NCBI RefSeq assembly: GCF_000181875.2
Contig: NZ_ABJZ02000002.1
Location: 1 to 64,000, forward strand
Direction of reading: 5' to 3'
Source: [Borrelia] finlandensis
GTDB taxonomy: Bacteria; Spirochaetota; Spirochaetia; Borreliales; Borreliaceae
DNA: 64,000 nt
The notes under the pieces are model-generated. The model was not told the origin of the DNA. It made no database searches and was given only the letters and a program-made list of their open reading frames with translations. The translations under genes and the position numbers were made by a program. Shown in pieces: positions 60,802-64,000 of the stretch. Position 1 is the first letter of the stretch; each line of letters begins with the position of its first letter.

Positions 60802-61792
60802 TTTGATTTTGTTTTCATATTTAAGCTTGTATTCTAAGACCCCCGATTATTTAAATGTTCTTGATTTTTTTGATACTAATGTTTTTAAGTTTGATTTTAA
60901 CATTGAAAATGATGTTTTTACAATTGAAAATGATAAGGGATATTTGAAGTTTAGGGTAGGCTTTGAATATGCGCTTACATCTTCTGGTTATTATATGTTT
61001 GTAGACTCAATTATTGACATTCGTGGAGAAATTTTAATAAGTCAAAAGGTATTAAAACAAATTGAAAATTATTTTAGTTCTCTTAAAGACTATAATAAAC
61101 CCAGAATTACTTCAATAATCATTGATCCTGGACATGGTGGGCATGATACTGGTGCTGTTGTAACTTTAAAGATAAATGGTTATGACGTTGTGCTTCAGGA
61201 AAAAGATTTTGCATTAACCTATTCTATATATTTGTCTAAAATTTTAAGTAATTATTTTGTAAATAAAAATATTTTGTTAACTCGTATAAATGACGTTTAT
61301 TTAACTTTAAAAGAACGGTCGGAATTTGCAAATGCAATAAAGCCAAATTTTCCAAATAGTGTTGTATTTTTATCCATACATGCTAATGATGCTCCAAACA
61401 GTGAAGCTAGAGGAGTTGAGTTTTGGTATCTTCCTAAGGATTCAAAAAGAGAAGTTATTAAAGATTTTAAGGGATATGATATTAAAGGTAATAGATACTT
61501 AAGCGAGCTTAATGATATACTAGATATTAAATATAAATATGAATCAAAAAGATTGGCTGAAATTTTGTATAAAGTGTTTAAAAATGAGTTAAGCGAAACT
61601 AATATTAGGCCAATCAGAAAAGAGCAATGGTTTGTAATAAAAAACAGCAGTATGCCTGCTGTGTTGATTGAAATGGGGTTTTTATCCAATATTTTAGATG
61701 CTAAATTAATTTTGGATTATAATTACATGAGCAAATTTAATATTCTAATACTTAAAGCTTTAATGGAATTTATAAATTTTTATGAAAAATAG
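60785..61792 (+). CDS. N-acetylmuramoyl-L-alanine amidase (Amidase_3)
   Basis: 335 residues from the ATG at 60785, which gives a clean signal peptide (MILLIDLILFSYLSLYS). The Amidase_3 domain (about 115-335) has IIDPGHGGHDTGAV, LQEKDFALTYS with the glutamate ligand, FLSIHANDAPN, and VLIEMGFLSN with the catalytic glutamate. It cleaves the MurNAc-L-Ala bond in the periplasm, probably during cell separation. No LysM repeats, unlike the other amidase at 11631. It overlaps the genes on both sides by 11-17 bases. Probably BB0666. Confidence 0.92.
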   Translation: MILLIDLILFSYLSLYSKTPDYLNVLDFFDTNVFKFDFNIENDVFTIENDKGYLKFRVGFEYALTSSGYYMFVDSIIDIRGEILISQKVLKQIENYFSSLKDYNKPRITSIIIDPGHGGHDTGAVVTLKINGYDVVLQEKDFALTYSIYLSKILSNYFVNKNILLTRINDVYLTLKERSEFANAIKPNFPNSVVFLSIHANDAPNSEARGVEFWYLPKDSKREVIKDFKGYDIKGNRYLSELNDILDIKYKYESKRLAEILYKVFKNELSETNIRPIRKEQWFVIKNSSMPAVLIEMGFLSNILDAKLILDYNYMSKFNILILKALMEFINFYEK

Positions 61793-62333
61793 TATTTCGG
61801 ATGTATTTTTTAAATATAATGTAGTGATTTATAAATTTTTAAACTCAAAAAAAGAGCATATGATTAGAGTGCTTTTGGGGTCTTTGGCAGTAAGCTTTTT
61901 GTTTTCTATTTGTATGGTTTTTTTAAATTATGATAATCTTTTTTCAAAAAGGGTTTTTTATTTTCATTCTAGCAAGGGATTTGTTGCTAATTTAAGATAT
62001 TTAAGAGATGAAAAAACTTTGAAAGATAATTTGGATCTTTTAGTAAAAGATTTTCTTTTAGGAAGCAATGAAGGGTTTTCTTTTGGGTTTTTATTAAGTG
62101 ATGCAAGATTCTTATATTCTTTTTTAAAGAATGGAGTTTATTATATAAATCTTTCAAGAGAATTTTATGATTCTTTTAATAATGGTGATTATAATGAATC
62201 TTATGAATCTTTTGATGTTAAGGTTAAATTTTTTGCTATGTCTTTAATAAAAACAATGCGCTTTAACTATCCTGGCAAGATGAAAAAGCTTGTTATTCTT
62301 GTTGAAGGGTGTATCTTAAAGGAGCAAAGTTGA
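61782..62333 (+). CDS. hypothetical membrane protein, 183 aa
   Basis: A short cytoplasmic start is followed by one membrane segment (VLLGSLAVSFLFSICMVFL, about 30-48) and a domain of about 130 residues that should be outside. No known motif. Its ATG overlaps the amidase by 11 bases, so it is translated from the same message and may work with it. It precedes flaA by about 77 bases. Probably BB0667. Confidence 0.72.
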   Translation: MKNSISDVFFKYNVVIYKFLNSKKEHMIRVLLGSLAVSFLFSICMVFLNYDNLFSKRVFYFHSSKGFVANLRYLRDEKTLKDNLDLLVKDFLLGSNEGFSFGFLLSDARFLYSFLKNGVYYINLSREFYDSFNNGDYNESYESFDVKVKFFAMSLIKTMRFNYPGKMKKLVILVEGCILKEQS

Positions 62334-62410
62334 TAAATTAAATTTTACTAATAAAAATAATTAAAAAACGAAAATTTTATAAAAGATTTATATATAAGGA
62401 GTTGGTTTAC

Positions 62411-63436
62411 ATGAAAAGGAAAGCTAAAAGTATTTTATTTTTTTTATTATCCACTGTTCTTTTTGCTCAAGAGACTGGTGGATTAACAGAGGGTTCTAAA
62501 AGGGCAGAGCCTGGAGAATTAGTTTTAGATTTTGCCGAGCTTGCAAGAGATCCAAGTTCAACTAGACTTGATCTTACAAATTATGTTGATTATGTATATT
62601 CGGGCGCTTCTGGTATTGTTAAGCCGGAAGATATGGTTGTAGATCTTGGGATAAATAATTGGAGCGTTTTACTTACTCCTTCTGCAAGGTTGCAAGCCTA
62701 CGTTAAAAATTCAGTTGTTGCGCCTGCTGTTGTTAAGAGTGAATCAAAAAGGTACGCAGGTGATACTATTTTGGGGGTAAGAGTTTTATTTCCAAGCTAT
62801 TCTCAATCATCTGCTATGATTATGCCACCATTTAAAATTCCTTTTTATTCAGGGGAAAGTGGTAATCAATTTTTAGGCAAAGGTCTTATTGATAACATTA
62901 AAACCATGAAAGAAATTAAAGTATCTGTTTATAGTTTAGGATATGAGATAGATCTTGAGGTTTTATTTGAAGATATGAATGGCATGGAATATGCTTATTC
63001 TATGGGTACTTTAAAGTTTAAAGGGTGGGCTGATTTAATTTGGTCAAATCCTAACTACATTCCTAATATATCATCTAGAATAATTAAAGACGATGTTCCA
63101 AATTATCCTCTTGCTTCAAGTAAAATGAGATTTAAGGCTTTTAGAGTTTCAAAGTCACACAGTTCAAAAGAGCAAAATTTCATCTTTTATGTTAAAGATT
63201 TAAGAGTTCTTTATGATAAGTTGAGTGTTTCAATAGATTCTGATATTGACAGTGAGTCTGTATTTAAAGTTTATGAGACTAGCGGAACTGAATCCCTTCG
63301 TAAATTAAAGGCACACGAAACTTTTAAAAGAGTTTTAAAGCTTAGAGAAAAAATTTCTATGCCTGAAGGCTCTTTCCAAAACTTTGTAGAAAAGATTGAG
63401 AGTGAAAAACCTGAAGAATCATCTCCGAAAAATTAG
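62411..63436 (+). CDS. flaA: flagellar filament outer-layer protein FlaA
   Basis: 341 residues from ATG 62411, with AAGGAG nine bases upstream; an in-frame TTG at 62402 overlaps that site. The signal peptide MKRKAKSILFFLLSTVLFA is followed by QETGG. Spirochete FlaA is exported to the periplasm by Sec and coats the periplasmic filament around the FlaB core. The mature sequence shows the family segments WADLIWSNPNYIP and FRVSKSHSS. It heads the known flaA-cheA2-cheW3-cheX-cheY3 unit. Probably BB0668. Confidence 0.96.
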   Translation: MKRKAKSILFFLLSTVLFAQETGGLTEGSKRAEPGELVLDFAELARDPSSTRLDLTNYVDYVYSGASGIVKPEDMVVDLGINNWSVLLTPSARLQAYVKNSVVAPAVVKSESKRYAGDTILGVRVLFPSYSQSSAMIMPPFKIPFYSGESGNQFLGKGLIDNIKTMKEIKVSVYSLGYEIDLEVLFEDMNGMEYAYSMGTLKFKGWADLIWSNPNYIPNISSRIIKDDVPNYPLASSKMRFKAFRVSKSHSSKEQNFIFYVKDLRVLYDKLSVSIDSDIDSESVFKVYETSGTESLRKLKAHETFKRVLKLREKISMPEGSFQNFVEKIESEKPEESSPKN

Positions 63437-63446
63437 GTTTAAATTA

Positions 63447-63482
63447 ATATGTAAAGCTACCTAAAAGGTTGGCTTTACATAT
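63447..63482 (+). promoter_or_regulatory. stem-loop between flaA and cheA2
   Basis: ATATGTAAAGC (63447-63457) pairs with GCTTTACATAT (63472-63482), 11 bp, with an inner ACC/GGT extension. No T tract follows, so it is more likely an mRNA-processing or stability element or a weak attenuator inside the operon than a full terminator. Confidence 0.55.
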
Positions 63483-63501
63483 AAAAATAATAGGAAATAG
63501 T

Positions 63502-64000
63502 ATGGAAATATTAGATTTGGAAAATGAAGAGCTTTTAGGAGTTTTTTTTGAAGAAGCTCAAAATCTTGTAGATATCCTTGAAGAGAATATTATGTCATTA
63601 GAGGATGATCCTAATAATTCTGATACTATTGATGAAATATTCAGGGCAGCTCATACTTTAAAAGGAAGTTCTGCTTCTCTTGATATGATGGAGCTATCCG
63701 ATTTTACCCATATTGTCGAAGATGTTTTTGATGCTATTAGAGATGGTAAGGTAAATATAAATAATGATCTTGTTGATCTGCTTTTAAGTTCATTAGATGT
63801 TATTAAGGAAATGCTTGCGCTTCGTATTGATGGCAAGGTTTATTTAAATGACATAAGTGATCTTAAAAGCAAATTAAAGCAATTTTTAGTAATTGATGAT
63901 CAGACTTTTATTAAGAGATTTGATGGGAATTCAATTAAAAACAATTTTTGTCTTTCAAAATCAGATCTTGAGGAGATAAGAGAAGGGTTAGGAATTGGAC
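63502..64000 (+). CDS. cheA2: chemotaxis histidine kinase CheA2, 5' part
   Basis: Open to the window end (166 codons seen). The N-terminal Hpt (P1) domain starts MEILDLENEELLGVFFEE and carries the phosphorylated histidine H51 in FRAAHTLKGSS. AGGAAATAG precedes the ATG. CheA2 is the kinase reported to be required for chemotaxis in this species; it phosphorylates CheY3. The kinase, dimerisation and CheW-binding domains lie outside the window. It follows flaA in the same operon. Probably BB0669. Confidence 0.95.
   Translation, partial: MEILDLENEELLGVFFEEAQNLVDILEENIMSLEDDPNNSDTIDEIFRAAHTLKGSSASLDMMELSDFTHIVEDVFDAIRDGKVNINNDLVDLLLSSLDVIKEMLALRIDGKVYLNDISDLKSKLKQFLVIDDQTFIKRFDGNSIKNNFCLSKSDLEEIREGLGIG

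Overview
The window is a stretch of the linear chromosome of a Lyme-disease spirochete (Borreliella/Borrelia burgdorferi sensu lato). It is very AT-rich, has spirochetal lipoprotein signals, a class I lysyl-tRNA synthetase, the Fur-family regulator BosR, the flaA-cheA2 motility genes, and a gene order that from memory matches locus numbers BB0616 to BB0669 of strain B31. No insertion sequence, prophage, integrase, CRISPR array or restriction system is visible. It reads as dense, conserved core chromosome, and no gene-free stretch exceeds about 260 bases; the longest lies between zwf and the first nhaC gene.

Layout. 1-5 kb: a truncated initiator tRNA, a cation-efflux protein with an acetyltransferase-like N-terminus, cytidine deaminase, the c-di-AMP phosphodiesterase DhhP and a secreted family-3 glycosidase. 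5-14 kb: tRNA-Met, a DJ-1-like protein, an mfd-ackA pair, and a divergent pair of envelope genes ending in a LysM/amidase protein. 14-20 kb: tRNA-Asn, RNase M5, an M18 aminopeptidase, a lipoprotein, divergent fructose genes fruA2/fruK, a small secreted cysteine protein and tRNA-Asp. 20-30 kb: a tight pncB-recC-recB-recD operon. 30-39 kb: zwf, tandem nhaC antiporters, the polyamine transporter potABCD and the GTPase RbgA. 39-47 kb: nanE-ptsG, the bb0648-bosR-bb0646 operon and a lone groEL. 47-60 kb: yajC-secD-secF, a DnaJ-like protein, a HemW relative, rpiA, gpmA, lysS, era and several small exported proteins. 60-64 kb: a glycosyltransferase-like protein, a second amidase, a membrane protein, flaA and the start of cheA2.

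How the genes fit together. The metabolic genes describe a sugar-fermenting, scavenging organism: PTS uptake of fructose and glucose-type sugars, pentose-phosphate entry (zwf, rpiA), glycolysis (gpmA), acetate kinase, polyamine import, and salvage of nicotinate and cytidine. Three murein-directed hydrolases and several exported proteins serve the envelope, with SecDF-YajC for export. BosR and DhhP are known regulators of virulence and of c-di-AMP in this genus.

No obvious new multi-gene system is present. The best leads are small: a perfect 27-bp inverted repeat inside the pncB coding sequence; a HemW relative that has lost its Fe-S cluster cysteines, in a genus reported to live without iron; a decayed fragment of ackA 24 kb from the parent gene; an acetyltransferase-like/cation-efflux fusion; consensus TTGACA promoters for all four tRNA genes, two of them embedded in the end of the preceding protein gene; and a possible AUU start codon for nanE. 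Locus numbers and literature statements are from memory and no search was run.
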